Positions 36,093-45,718 of a DNA stretch of 64,000 bases are shown here, piece after piece (within the stretch, counting starts at the first letter, position 1; every line of letters begins with the position of its first letter). Under the pieces are notes generated by a model. That model was not told the DNA's origin, made no database searches, and saw only the letters and a list, made by a program, of their open reading frames with translations. The DNA is from Sphingobium sp. B2D3C (GTDB lineage Bacteria > Pseudomonadota > Alphaproteobacteria > Sphingomonadales > Sphingomonadaceae), in assembly GCF_025961835.1 (NCBI RefSeq), contig NZ_JAOQOK010000001.1, positions 806,001-870,000 of the forward strand, in the 5' to 3' direction. Made by a program: the position numbers and the translations under genes.

Positions 36093-36383
36093 TTATCGCA
36101 GCAGATAGTCGTAATAAGCGCCATCCGGCGGGCCGCCGGCGGCAGCCTGCACGCCATCCAGGGCGCCTTCCGGTAGCGAGGCGAGCGACTTGGCATGATG
36201 CTCTTCGCTGGCCCATTTCTCGATGAAGATGAAGCGGTGCTCGTTGCCCAGGTCCCGCATCAGTTCGACGCCTTCACAGCCATCGGCAGCCTTCACCGTG
36301 CCTGAGAGGGCGATGAGGGCCGCTTCCATCTCGGCGCTTTTGCCGTCTGCGGCGGGAATGATGTAGAGGCGAGCCACGGTCAT
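36093..36383 (-). CDS. antibiotic biosynthesis monooxygenase-fold (ABM) protein
   Basis: A 96-residue dimeric alpha+beta barrel protein. MTVARLYIIPAADGKSAEME and FIFIEKWASEEHHAKSL are typical of the ABM/YgiN-like family, in which members are quinol monooxygenases or small stress proteins. The start is the second ATG because AAGGAG lies 6 bases before it, while the first ATG touches the AAGGAG. It lies 24 bases downstream of aguB and is probably part of the same transcript; its substrate is unknown. Confidence 0.8.
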   Translation of the reverse strand: MTVARLYIIPAADGKSAEMEAALIALSGTVKAADGCEGVELMRDLGNEHRFIFIEKWASEEHHAKSLASLPEGALDGVQAAAGGPPDGAYYDYLLR

Positions 36384-36407
36384 ACACATCTCCTTATGCA
36401 GCGATGG

Positions 36408-37274
36408 TTACACATCCTGCGCCAGCCGTCCATAAAGCTCGGGCCTGCGATCACGAAAAAAGCCCATGCCGGCGCGGTGCTTGCGGGCACGGTCGAGATC
36501 GAGCGTGGCGATAAGCGCGCCGGTCTGCCAGTCTTCCGCCTCGGCCACCAGATCGCCCCATTCGTCCGCGATGAAGCTGTGGCCGTAGAAGCTTTGTTCG
36601 CCGGTGGCGCCAGCCATCTGCTCGCTGCCGATGCGATTGGCCGCGATGACCGGCATGCAGTTGGAGACGGCATGGCCCTGCATCGCCCGCCGCCACATGC
36701 GGCTTGTATTCAGATCGCCATCATAAGGCTCAGAGCCGATCGCGGTGGGGTAAAAAAGCAGTTCCGCACCCATTAGCGCCATGGCGCGGGCCGTTTCCGG
36801 ATACCATTGGTCCCAGCAGATGCCGACGCCGATGGTGCCATATTTCGTTTCCCACACCTTGAAGCCGGTGTTGCCGGGACGGAAATAATATTTCTCCTCA
36901 TAGCCCGGCCCGTCCGGGATATGGCTCTTGCGGTAGACGCCCATGATCTCGCCCTGATCGTCGATCATCGCGAGGCTGTTATAATGGTGCTGGCCATCCC
37001 GCTCGAAGAAGCTGGTGGGGATGTAGACGCCCTGCGTCTTGGCCAGCTTCTGCATCGCCAGCACGGCAGGATGCTCGGTGAGCGGGCGGGCGCGGGCAAA
37101 CAAAGCCTCATCCTCGACCGTGCAAAAATACAGGCCCTCGAACAGTTCGGGCGGTAGAATGATCTTGGCACCGCGCGCTGCGGCCTTGGCGACATGATCC
37201 TCCACCAGCGCGATATTGGCGGCCTCATCGTCCGAAAAGGCGAGCTGAAGCGCGGCGACCGTGAGATGAGACAT
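36408..37274 (-). CDS. aguB: N-carbamoylputrescine amidase
   Basis: A 288-residue member of the nitrilase superfamily. The catalytic triad segments are visible: PELFEGLYF with the Glu, VYRKSHIPDGPGYEEKYYF with the Lys, and GVGICWDQWYPETARAMAL with the nucleophilic Cys. The last block and PGYEEKYYF are characteristic of N-carbamoylputrescine amidases. It hydrolyses N-carbamoylputrescine to putrescine, CO2 and ammonia. It follows aguA by 24 bases, so the two form a complete agmatine-to-putrescine route. Confidence 0.95.
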   Translation of the reverse strand: MSHLTVAALQLAFSDDEAANIALVEDHVAKAAARGAKIILPPELFEGLYFCTVEDEALFARARPLTEHPAVLAMQKLAKTQGVYIPTSFFERDGQHHYNSLAMIDDQGEIMGVYRKSHIPDGPGYEEKYYFRPGNTGFKVWETKYGTIGVGICWDQWYPETARAMALMGAELLFYPTAIGSEPYDGDLNTSRMWRRAMQGHAVSNCMPVIAANRIGSEQMAGATGEQSFYGHSFIADEWGDLVAEAEDWQTGALIATLDLDRARKHRAGMGFFRDRRPELYGRLAQDV

Positions 37275-37298
37275 GGCGTGATCCTGCGGCGGAAGGGG

Positions 37299-38282
<984 letters not shown>

Positions 38283-38779
38283 TCGGCGTTCTCTCTCGTT
38301 TCGCGAGCGTCTTGGCCGACATAGCTTGCAATGACAAGGTGCGCTTTCGTCGCGGTCGGTGCTTGTTTTTTTCGGAGGGGGCTGCGCCTATGATGTGTCG
38401 AGTCTGTGCTTTTTCGCCGGGCTGACGTGGTGCAAACTGATGGGTCTGGCGGAAGGCAATCCAGCAATAACCGAATAGCAATGCTTTCGACGGTCATTCT
38501 CGCTAGGAACATCGGCGGTGTCAGGCCGTCGCGCGGCGCTGCCAACTCTGCTGCACCAGCACACGAAGAGGGTGTCCCGCATGGTTTCCCGTCAAAGTGA
38601 AACTCAGTTTCTGTTCAAATTGGTTGCGCTCGGCAATGGCATCAGAAGCGATAATGGACTAACGGCGATTGGGTCGCCCCCAACCTTCTTTATTTGAAAG
38701 ATGCAGGGAAAATAAAATAGACGATGATCCTAATATATTATCCTTAAATATAGTGGCATTGAATATTTATATTAATTCT
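38283..38779. other. intergenic region between aguA and the capsule locus
   Basis: About 500 bases without a convincing gene. The left part is GC-rich and divergent to aguA. The right part (about 38690-38790) is strongly AT-rich compared with the rest of the window and must contain the promoter of the glycosyltransferase gene. This sharp drop in GC is typical of polysaccharide-gene borders. Confidence 0.5.
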
Positions 38780-39979
38780 ATGAAGTTAAAATCTATGCTT
38801 ATAGATGTATCTCGTTTGATTTGGCGCATGAAAAGAGGGTTGTTGCCGACAGGTATTGATCGAACATGTCTTGCGTATATTTCTCATTATCGCGGTCGCG
38901 CCCATGCAGTCATTCAGTTCGGGAAGGTGACAGCGGTTTATCCCCTTGAATGTTCCCGAGAATTGTTCGAGGTCTTACTTTCATCCCATAAAGGTGGTGG
39001 TGGCCACCGATTGCCCTCCCTCGTTTGGCGGGGCGTGCGGGAGCTTTTGAGAGGTCGGGTGCGGCGGCGTGACCTCACGGGAGCCATTTATCTGAATGTC
39101 GGTCACACGGGCCTCGATAAGGTGAGCCATGAGGCTTGGGTTCAGAAATCGGGCGTGAGACCAATCTATTTTGTGCATGATCTCATTCCGATAACTCACC
39201 CCGAATATTGTCGTCCGAGAGAATTAGAGAAGCATCGTCACCGCATCACTGCGTTATTGCGCAATGGAACTGGCATCATCGGAAACAGCCGCGATACGCT
39301 TGATGAGTTGAAAATTTTTGCCAGTTACCAGGGGTCGTTGGAAATGCCGCCGACGCTTCTGGCCCCTTTAGGGGCGGATTTCTCTGATAGACAGCAAGCT
39401 CCGAGACCCGATACGACTTTGCCGGTGCGGCCCTATTTTGTCATGCTCGGCACGATTGAAGGACGGAAGAATCACCTCTTTATTCTTACGATATGGGCAG
39501 AGATGGCTCGGCGTTTGGGGGCAGCATGCCCGCAACTCGTTATCATTGGCCAGCGCGGCTGGGAAAGTGAGCAGGCGGTCGATATGTTGGAGCGCAGCGC
39601 GGCGCTGCGTGGGCACGTTATCGAGCTGTCACGCTGTGACGATGCGGAGCTCCAAGCCCATATGTGCGGGGCGCGAGCGCTGCTCTTTCCATCTTTCGTC
39701 GAAGGATATGGTCTTCCGCTCGTGGAAGCGCTGGCCAGCGGGACGCCGGTCATAGCCAGTAATCTTGGGGTCTTTCGTGAGCTTGCGGGCGACATTCCTG
39801 ATTACCTCAGTCCAATCGATGGTCTGGGCTGGTCTCAGTTGATTGAGGATTTTGCGCAGCCCGACAGCATTCGACGTGCAGAACAGCTAAAGCGTCTTGC
39901 TGGATGGCAGCCGCCAACCTGGGCGGATCATTTCGCCAAGCTCGATCCCTGGTTGGAGGAGTTAGCTGCTCAGCCGTAA
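38780..39979 (+). CDS. glycosyltransferase family 4 protein
   Basis: A GT-B glycosyltransferase of 399 residues when started at the ATG at 38780 (MKLKSMLIDVSRLIWR); a further in-frame extension upstream is not supported by a ribosome binding site. The C-terminal donor domain shows YFVMLGTIEGRKNHLFILTIW, LVIIGQRGWESE and the nucleotide-binding FPSFVEGYGLPLVEALASG with the catalytic Glu pair region. AT-rich codon use sets it apart from its neighbours, so it has probably been exchanged between strains. It converges on kpsS, overlapping at the 3' ends by about 10 bases, and probably makes a capsule or O-antigen linkage; the sugar is unknown. Confidence 0.88.
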   Translation: MKLKSMLIDVSRLIWRMKRGLLPTGIDRTCLAYISHYRGRAHAVIQFGKVTAVYPLECSRELFEVLLSSHKGGGGHRLPSLVWRGVRELLRGRVRRRDLTGAIYLNVGHTGLDKVSHEAWVQKSGVRPIYFVHDLIPITHPEYCRPRELEKHRHRITALLRNGTGIIGNSRDTLDELKIFASYQGSLEMPPTLLAPLGADFSDRQQAPRPDTTLPVRPYFVMLGTIEGRKNHLFILTIWAEMARRLGAACPQLVIIGQRGWESEQAVDMLERSAALRGHVIELSRCDDAELQAHMCGARALLFPSFVEGYGLPLVEALASGTPVIASNLGVFRELAGDIPDYLSPIDGLGWSQLIEDFAQPDSIRRAEQLKRLAGWQPPTWADHFAKLDPWLEELAAQP

Positions 39980-41220
39980 GTGGCAACGCTCGCAAGCTGC
40001 CACTGGCCGGTTCGACTGCTAACCAGCCGCTCCACGACGGACGTCACCAATGTATTCGTCGCCGTCTCGCTCGCCAGCCCGCCATAGACAAGGCAGCGAT
40101 CGTGCAACACGCGTCGGAATGACTCGTAGACGTCCGGATCGGGCGCTTGCGGGCGCATCCAGAAGTCGTCGAGCCGACCCTGGTGGGTGATTTGCGGTAT
40201 GTTGTAGATCGCCTTGCCCAGCGCCATGGTAGGAACGCCGGCGGCGAGGGCCAGCGTGGCTGAGGTGCTGTTGATCGTCACCATGCCCAGGGTATCCGCC
40301 GTCAGTTCCTCAAGGACGCCCCCCGCAATGTGCAAGATGCGATCTTCGATGCCGGCCTTGCGGGCCTGGCTCATGATATGATTGCGCCAGCTCATGAAGC
40401 TGCAATCGAGCGGATGCTCCTTGATGAGCAGGCGGACATGCTTGGGCGCGCGGCGAGCGAAGCTGTAAAGCACGTAATCCAGCGCTTCCTTCATGTCCGC
40501 GAACGGCGAATGCTCGCGAATTTGGAAATCGGTGGAGAGTTGCAACGGGAAGAGGAAATAGGGCGCCTCAGGCAGCCGCGCGAGGGTCTCCTCGGCGCGG
40601 CGAGCATCTGCCTTTTCCCGCGCGAATTTATAGAGCCAGCCAAAGCCCTCCATCATCAGGGACCCGGTTCGGTGCGACTGATAGAAAGGATAGAGCGGCC
40701 GCCCAAACCAGGTGCGTGAGTAATAGCGCCAGGCATCGCGCGCGCGGCGGTTGAAGCTGGCGGTGATGACCGGGCGCTGCGGCAACGGGGGCAGGTTGTG
40801 CGCCGCTTGCAGATACCATTCCGGGTCTCGCGGCAGCGAGCTGTTGCCGTTCACGCCGCTCGGCTCAAGGGTCAGCCAGTCCGGACGAATATAGCCTTCT
40901 TCAAAGACATGCACGTCGATCTTGCGAAGCTGCGCCATGCGATGGGCAGCCATGTGCAGAGGGCGGCAATCGCCGAACAGAATGATGTCGGTGATGGCAT
41001 TGTCGCTCAGGAAGCGATCAATGAACAGGGTCCACCGCTTCCGGCTTCCGCGATAATTGGTGGCCTCGCCGGGCCAATCGGCGAGATCGCCGCCATTCAG
41101 ATTGATGCGAAAAATACCGCATTCGAGAGTGCGAAGTCGTTCGGCCAATTGCCAGAAGAAGGGCCCCGGCGGCCCCTGCAGGAACAGGAAGTTCCGATGC
41201 GCTATGGGCTGGAATTTCAT
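39970..41220 (-). CDS. kpsS: capsule polysaccharide export/modification protein KpsS-like (Kdo transferase)
   Basis: A 416-residue member of the KpsS/LipB family, which together with KpsC builds the beta-linked Kdo linker on which group 2 capsules are anchored. Typical segments include FLFLQGPPGPFFWQLAERL at the N-terminus, FGDCRPLHMAAH, VFEEGYIRPDWLTLE, PLQLSTDFQIREHSPF, and IKEHPLDCSFMSWRN. TINSTSATLALAAGVPTMAL is the nucleotide-donor side motif. Its ATG overlaps the kpsC stop by 4 bases, so the two are coupled. It is the last gene of the minus-strand capsule operon. Confidence 0.92.
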   Translation of the reverse strand: MKFQPIAHRNFLFLQGPPGPFFWQLAERLRTLECGIFRINLNGGDLADWPGEATNYRGSRKRWTLFIDRFLSDNAITDIILFGDCRPLHMAAHRMAQLRKIDVHVFEEGYIRPDWLTLEPSGVNGNSSLPRDPEWYLQAAHNLPPLPQRPVITASFNRRARDAWRYYSRTWFGRPLYPFYQSHRTGSLMMEGFGWLYKFAREKADARRAEETLARLPEAPYFLFPLQLSTDFQIREHSPFADMKEALDYVLYSFARRAPKHVRLLIKEHPLDCSFMSWRNHIMSQARKAGIEDRILHIAGGVLEELTADTLGMVTINSTSATLALAAGVPTMALGKAIYNIPQITHQGRLDDFWMRPQAPDPDVYESFRRVLHDRCLVYGGLASETATNTLVTSVVERLVSSRTGQWQLASVATYG

Positions 41221-42740
41221 CTGTTTCCCAACATGTGCGCGATGGCCCGTCTAGCCAAACCAACCAACTTTCTGAGCGGGACTAGCGCAACATTTTGACG
41301 CTGAACACCAGAAATGAGACGCATGACAAGTATTTCTGCCGTGCATGGCAAATTGGTTACGGGGTCCAGATAGCGCGGATATTGAATAAGCACATGGGCT
41401 GTTAACGCATCTAGCGTTAAGGCCCTGTTTCGACGCGGCAGGGATGGGCCGAGATCATTGGTGAGTCCCCAGCCCGCAAAGAAGGGCATGCCGTGCGTCG
41501 TCACCGGTGTCCCGTGCAACAGCGCTTCGAACCCGGCGAGAGAAGTGATGACGTGCACCTCGTCCGCCATGGCGATCAATGCGCTGATCGGGCTGCCGGG
41601 GTCGATTTCGTTCGCCAGATCCAGCGCGATATTCGTCGGGATGGCGCCGCGCCGATGGCCCGCTTCAATATCCGGATGCGGTCGATAGACGATCCACGCA
41701 TCCGGCGCGCCTGCGCGAACGCGGCGGAGCAGTTCGAGGTTGGACTGGACCGCCCCGCCGCCGAACTGGACGGACCGATCATCCTCGACCTGGCCGACCA
41801 CGAGTAGATGGCGCTTCTGGCCGCCCCGGCGCGGCAAAGTGGCTGCGCGGCCGATGCCATATTTGCTAACGCCCTCCCGCACCAGCCATTCGCGCAGACG
41901 GCGCGCGCGGGCCAGCATGTCGGGGGAGGGTGTGCCTTGCGCCAGCATCTCCTCCAGCCGGTTGGGACGGGTGGGGTCGTAGTGGACGCCCAGATCATCG
42001 ACAATGATGGAAAGGGGGGGCACACAGTCCGCGCCGAGCCCGGCCGAGCGGATGAAGCCATCCTCCACTTCCATCACCGGCCAGGGACCCGCCTCGATCT
42101 CCGCCAGCAGGGCAGGGGGAACGCGCGCCTTCCACACGGCAATGGCGTCGCTGGGCTTGAGGTCGCGCAAAGCAGCGGGATTGGCAGGACGGAACGGGAC
42201 GGCGCCGCCGGCCCAGAGCAAGGGGTCCACCGTATCGCGCTTCCAGTGCGCGAAACCGAATGCCGCCGCGATCGGGCGGTTGGCGTCGATCAAGCGCCGC
42301 CAGCTCGCCAGCGTTTCGATCAAATCGAATGCGCTGGCGAGCTGGCCGGTGAACGGGTCTGCGTAGGCGACGTCCTGCACCAGATGCCGCTCAACCAAAG
42401 CGGCGATGATGGCCTCAGTCTCGGGGGCGTCGGGCGCACGGTCGGCAAGCGCAGCGAACGCGCCTTCACCGTTAAGGCAAACGCGCTTGCCTGCGATGGC
42501 GCTGAGCAGCATCAGCGGATCGTCGGCGGACCCGGACACGCTTTCTTGTGCGATTGTCCAAGGATCGTCCGGCGCCCAGAACGGACCACCGACGCGATAT
42601 TGTCGCAGGGCCGCGAGGATTTGCTCCGCGGTTGCGGAGCGGACATGGCTCTCGCCCCCCGCAGCGCTGAGGACGACCGGATAGGGTTTTCCGCCGGGAA
42701 AAGGAGGAACGGCGAGGATCGTCTGTGCGGCGAGCGTCAT
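41217..42740 (-). CDS. kpsC: single-domain KpsC-like Kdo transferase
   Basis: A 507-residue KpsC-like protein. The C-terminal two thirds match the KpsC Kdo-transferase domain: FGFAHWKRD, VEDGFIRSAGLGADC, VDDLGVHYDPTRPNRLE, LLVVGQVEDDRSVQFGG, VYRPHPDIEAGHRRG, VITSLAGFEALLHG and GMPFFAGWGLT. Full-length KpsC has two such domains and about 670 residues. Here the first is reduced to about 150 N-terminal residues in which only the end of a first domain (ADPFTGQLASAFDLIETL) can be recognised, so one catalytic unit has been lost. The stop overlaps kpsS, and the start overlaps the stop of the hydrolase gene (ATGA). Confidence 0.88.
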   Translation of the reverse strand: MTLAAQTILAVPPFPGGKPYPVVLSAAGGESHVRSATAEQILAALRQYRVGGPFWAPDDPWTIAQESVSGSADDPLMLLSAIAGKRVCLNGEGAFAALADRAPDAPETEAIIAALVERHLVQDVAYADPFTGQLASAFDLIETLASWRRLIDANRPIAAAFGFAHWKRDTVDPLLWAGGAVPFRPANPAALRDLKPSDAIAVWKARVPPALLAEIEAGPWPVMEVEDGFIRSAGLGADCVPPLSIIVDDLGVHYDPTRPNRLEEMLAQGTPSPDMLARARRLREWLVREGVSKYGIGRAATLPRRGGQKRHLLVVGQVEDDRSVQFGGGAVQSNLELLRRVRAGAPDAWIVYRPHPDIEAGHRRGAIPTNIALDLANEIDPGSPISALIAMADEVHVITSLAGFEALLHGTPVTTHGMPFFAGWGLTNDLGPSLPRRNRALTLDALTAHVLIQYPRYLDPVTNLPCTAEILVMRLISGVQRQNVALVPLRKLVGLARRAIAHMLGNR

Positions 42741-43636
42741 GGGCGATGCACTTTCTCCAGCCAGCCCGTCGGCGGCTTGGGCACGGCGGCGTGGGGATCG
42801 GCACGCATCGCTTCGATCACGCGGTTCAGCCAGGGCGACAGGAGGGCCATATTGGGATTATGACGGGAGGCCACCCCTGTGACCAGACTGGAGGGGCCGG
42901 AATAAGCCGCAAACAGCGTATCGGCGCTGGCCTTCGGAACGAGGCGGTCGAGATCGCCTTGGACGAACAACACCGGGACCTTGATCGCCTTCAACGCCTC
43001 CCAATTGTCCCATCGATCCGGGATGAAGGCGCGGCTGATCTTTGGCGCGGCGGCGGCGATGCGAACGAAAGCGCTCATGGCGATCACGCCAGCGATATCC
43101 GGTTCTCTCGCTGCGGCATGAAGCGCCACGGAAGAGCCGAGCGAATGGCCGATCAACCAGAGACGCGCGCCGGGCCCGGCCAGATCCCTCGCTTTTGCGA
43201 TGAACGCGCTCGCATCGGTCAGCAGGCCGTCCTCACTCGGTCGACCCGGATTGGTTCCAAAGCCGCGGTAAGACGCAGCCAGAACCGCATTGCCTGCCCC
43301 GGCCAGATGCTGGGCAGCATTCGCATTCATTTCCGCATTCCAGTTGCGGCCGTGGAACATGACGAAGATGTCGGGGTCGCCCGGCGCGCCCGGCCAGTAA
43401 TAGCCGGTGAGTGCGAGATGATCCGTCGTGGTGACGCTGATGGTCTGGGGTGGCGCGCCGTCCCATTGGGTCACGCCGGCTTTGTTATGGGGAGAATAGA
43501 GGACGTCGCGAGACAAAGACGCACAGCCCGGCGTCATCCCCAGCAAAGCTAGCAGCACGACGGTCTGCCGTGCGCGCCAGCCCAAGCTTTGGCGCAGCGT
43601 GCAGGGGCGATCCTCTGTCTCGCGCACGATCCTCAC
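42737..43636 (-). CDS. alpha/beta-hydrolase lipoprotein inside the capsule operon
   Basis: A 299-residue alpha/beta hydrolase. It begins with GTG directly after the kdsB stop and carries a signal sequence with lipobox MTPGC, so it is likely a lipoprotein of the cell envelope. The nucleophile elbow is GHSLGSSVAL, the oxyanion region is FVMFHGRNW, and the later VLFVQGDLDRLVP and RHNPN segments place the Asp and His. The fold resembles serine esterases/acyl hydrolases of the YqiA/YtpA kind. It may act on the capsule or its lipid anchor, but this is guesswork from position between kdsB and kpsC. Confidence 0.8.
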   Translation of the reverse strand: MRIVRETEDRPCTLRQSLGWRARQTVVLLALLGMTPGCASLSRDVLYSPHNKAGVTQWDGAPPQTISVTTTDHLALTGYYWPGAPGDPDIFVMFHGRNWNAEMNANAAQHLAGAGNAVLAASYRGFGTNPGRPSEDGLLTDASAFIAKARDLAGPGARLWLIGHSLGSSVALHAAAREPDIAGVIAMSAFVRIAAAAPKISRAFIPDRWDNWEALKAIKVPVLFVQGDLDRLVPKASADTLFAAYSGPSSLVTGVASRHNPNMALLSPWLNRVIEAMRADPHAAVPKPPTGWLEKVHRP

Positions 43637-44461
43637 CTAGGGCAAGGCGCGCGCGCTGAGAATCCCTTCGACCAGCGGAACGTCGCTGGGGTTGTTCACC
43701 TCTACGATGGGATAGCCTTGTTCCTCAAGCGTGACGACCGAGACCGGTATGCCCGCGACCAGGAAGCGCAACTGTTCGAGGCCCTCGACTGCCTCCAGCA
43801 TCGTCGGCCCCAGCGCGACATAGCGCTCCAGCGCGGCGCGGCGATAGGCGTAGAGGCCAAGATGGAGCAGGACGGGCATGTCTTCGTCCGGCATGCGGCC
43901 GTCCGGCAGATAGGGGAGGATGCGCTTGGAAAAGTACAGCGCTTCGGAACGGTCGTTGACCACGACGGTGGTGCCGCCGACCCGTCCTTGCGCGGCATCC
44001 TCGGCAAGGTGGCGATAGGTTTCGGCTGAGCAACGCACCGCGACGGTCGCGACCTGCGCCTCCGAATTGGCGTTCATATGGTCGATCAGGGCAGTGACGA
44101 AAGCCGGCGGGGTGAGCAGCGCATCGCCCTGGAAGTTGACGAGGAGTTGCGCATTGGGCAGCGCGTCGAGGCAGGCTGCCACGCGCTCGGTGCCATTGCC
44201 GCAGCTTTCCGGCGTCATCAGCCACTGGCCGCCAAATCCGTCGACTTCATCGGTGATCCGCTTGTCGTCCGTCGCGACGACGACAGCTGCGTCTCGCGAG
44301 ACGGCAAGCGCGCCGTCATGGCTCCACCCGATGAGCGTCTTCGTGATGCCATCAGGGCCCATGATGGGCGCCAGCGGTTTGCCGGGATAACGGCTCGATC
44401 CATAGCGTGTCGGGATAATGATGACGGTCCGGGCGTTAGCCAGGGCAGGGCGCTCACTCAT
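43637..44461 (-). CDS. kdsB: 3-deoxy-manno-octulosonate cytidylyltransferase
   Basis: A 274-residue CMP-Kdo synthetase. The CTP-binding segment IIIPTRYGSSRYPGKPL, VVVATDDKRITDEV, the LVNFQGDALLTPPAFV block with the metal-binding Asp, and YFSKRILPYLP are all present. It activates Kdo for KpsC and KpsS; in this organism group lipid A core synthesis may need little Kdo, so a capsule role is likely. It adjoins the hydrolase gene without a gap and lies 102 bases after the kdsD stop. Confidence 0.93.
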   Translation of the reverse strand: MSERPALANARTVIIIPTRYGSSRYPGKPLAPIMGPDGITKTLIGWSHDGALAVSRDAAVVVATDDKRITDEVDGFGGQWLMTPESCGNGTERVAACLDALPNAQLLVNFQGDALLTPPAFVTALIDHMNANSEAQVATVAVRCSAETYRHLAEDAAQGRVGGTTVVVNDRSEALYFSKRILPYLPDGRMPDEDMPVLLHLGLYAYRRAALERYVALGPTMLEAVEGLEQLRFLVAGIPVSVVTLEEQGYPIVEVNNPSDVPLVEGILSARALP

Positions 44462-44563
44462 GCGGCTTCCCGTCGCCTAATCTCTGGCCGAATGCAAGCC
44501 GGGTTCCATCAGCCTCGCGGTCAATCTGGGCGTGACGTTGACCGGCGATCATGGCGCACCCGC

Positions 44564-45556
44564 TCAGGGCGCGAGATCGTGAATATGCGCGATGCCCACG
44601 GGCTTTGCGCGGTCATCCTGCGCCGTGACGAACAGCACCGTGATCTTGGCATCGTTCATGAGGGTGAGAACTTCTTCCACCAGCGTGCCCACGGGCACAG
44701 TGATGGGGGCGCTGGTCATGATATCGGCCGCACGGGCGGTAAGCACATGGTCGAAGGCGCGGCGCAAATCGCCATCGGTGATGATGCCGACCAACGAGCC
44801 ATCATCGGACACGACGCCCGCCACGCCCTTACCGCCGCTTGTCATCTCGAAAACCACGTCGCGCATCGGCGCGTCCCAGCGGACCAGGGGAAGCGGGTCG
44901 TTGACGTTGATCACTTCTTCGATCGGCGCGAGGCGTGAGCCGATGTCCCCGCCGGGATGCCATTGGGCAATATCGGTCCGCGTGAGGCCGCGACGTTCCA
45001 TGGCCGCCATGGCCAGCGCGTCGCCAAGCGCCAACATCATCGTGGTGGAGGTCGTCGGTGCAATCCGTACGGGACAGGCCTCTGGCGCGTTGGGCAGTTG
45101 CAGGACGATATCGGCCGCGACGCCCAGCGGCGAATGACGCCGCGAGACGATACCGATCACCTGCACGCCCCGCCGCCCGGCATAAGTGAGCAGCGGGCGC
45201 AATTCCGGTGAAAAGCCGCTGTTGGAGAGAATGATCAGCACATCGCCCTGACTCAGCATCCCCAGGTCACCATGGGCTGCTTCCCCGGCGTGAAGAAAGA
45301 AGGAGGATGTACCGGTCGCAGCAAAGGTTGCTGCGATCTTGCGGGCAATATGCCCGGACTTACCGACGCCTGCGACGACAACACGGCCGGGCGTATTCAG
45401 GATGACGTTGACGGCATCCGAAAAGGACTGATCGAGCGACGCAGCCAAGGCTGCGAGACCAGCGGCCTCTTGCGTGATAACGGACAGGCCCGCCTCGAGC
45501 GTTCTTTCATGGTCTACCCGGGAAGGGTGAAAGGAACGCGGGTGAACAGTAGCCAT
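44564..45556 (-). CDS. kdsD: arabinose-5-phosphate isomerase (KdsD/KpsF)
   Basis: A 330-residue enzyme converting ribulose 5-phosphate to arabinose 5-phosphate, the first step of Kdo synthesis. The start at 45556 (MATVHPRSFHPSR) gives the normal length. The SIS domain shows VVVAGVGKSGHIARKIAAT, SSFFLHAGEAAHGDLGM and ILSNSGFSPEL, and two CBS domains follow (ITDGDLRRAFDH and NDAKITVLFV). HPGGDIGSRL is characteristic of the KdsD/KpsF family. It is the first gene of the capsule operon on this strand. A longer form with 28 additional Cys-containing residues is possible but unsupported. Confidence 0.93.
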   Translation of the reverse strand: MATVHPRSFHPSRVDHERTLEAGLSVITQEAAGLAALAASLDQSFSDAVNVILNTPGRVVVAGVGKSGHIARKIAATFAATGTSSFFLHAGEAAHGDLGMLSQGDVLIILSNSGFSPELRPLLTYAGRRGVQVIGIVSRRHSPLGVAADIVLQLPNAPEACPVRIAPTTSTTMMLALGDALAMAAMERRGLTRTDIAQWHPGGDIGSRLAPIEEVINVNDPLPLVRWDAPMRDVVFEMTSGGKGVAGVVSDDGSLVGIITDGDLRRAFDHVLTARAADIMTSAPITVPVGTLVEEVLTLMNDAKITVLFVTAQDDRAKPVGIAHIHDLAP

Positions 45557-45718
45557 GTCGACGGAATTTCCCTGATTTGCGCTTCGGGCTAGCTTTGGCT
45601 GCGCTTTCGCGCAACTCATTTTTGCACCGCAACAACTCATCGCTTGCTCAGAACAACTGGCCTTAACAAATCGATGATTTAAGGTTTTAACGCAAAGGTT
45701 CTTAATAACCCGCTCCGT

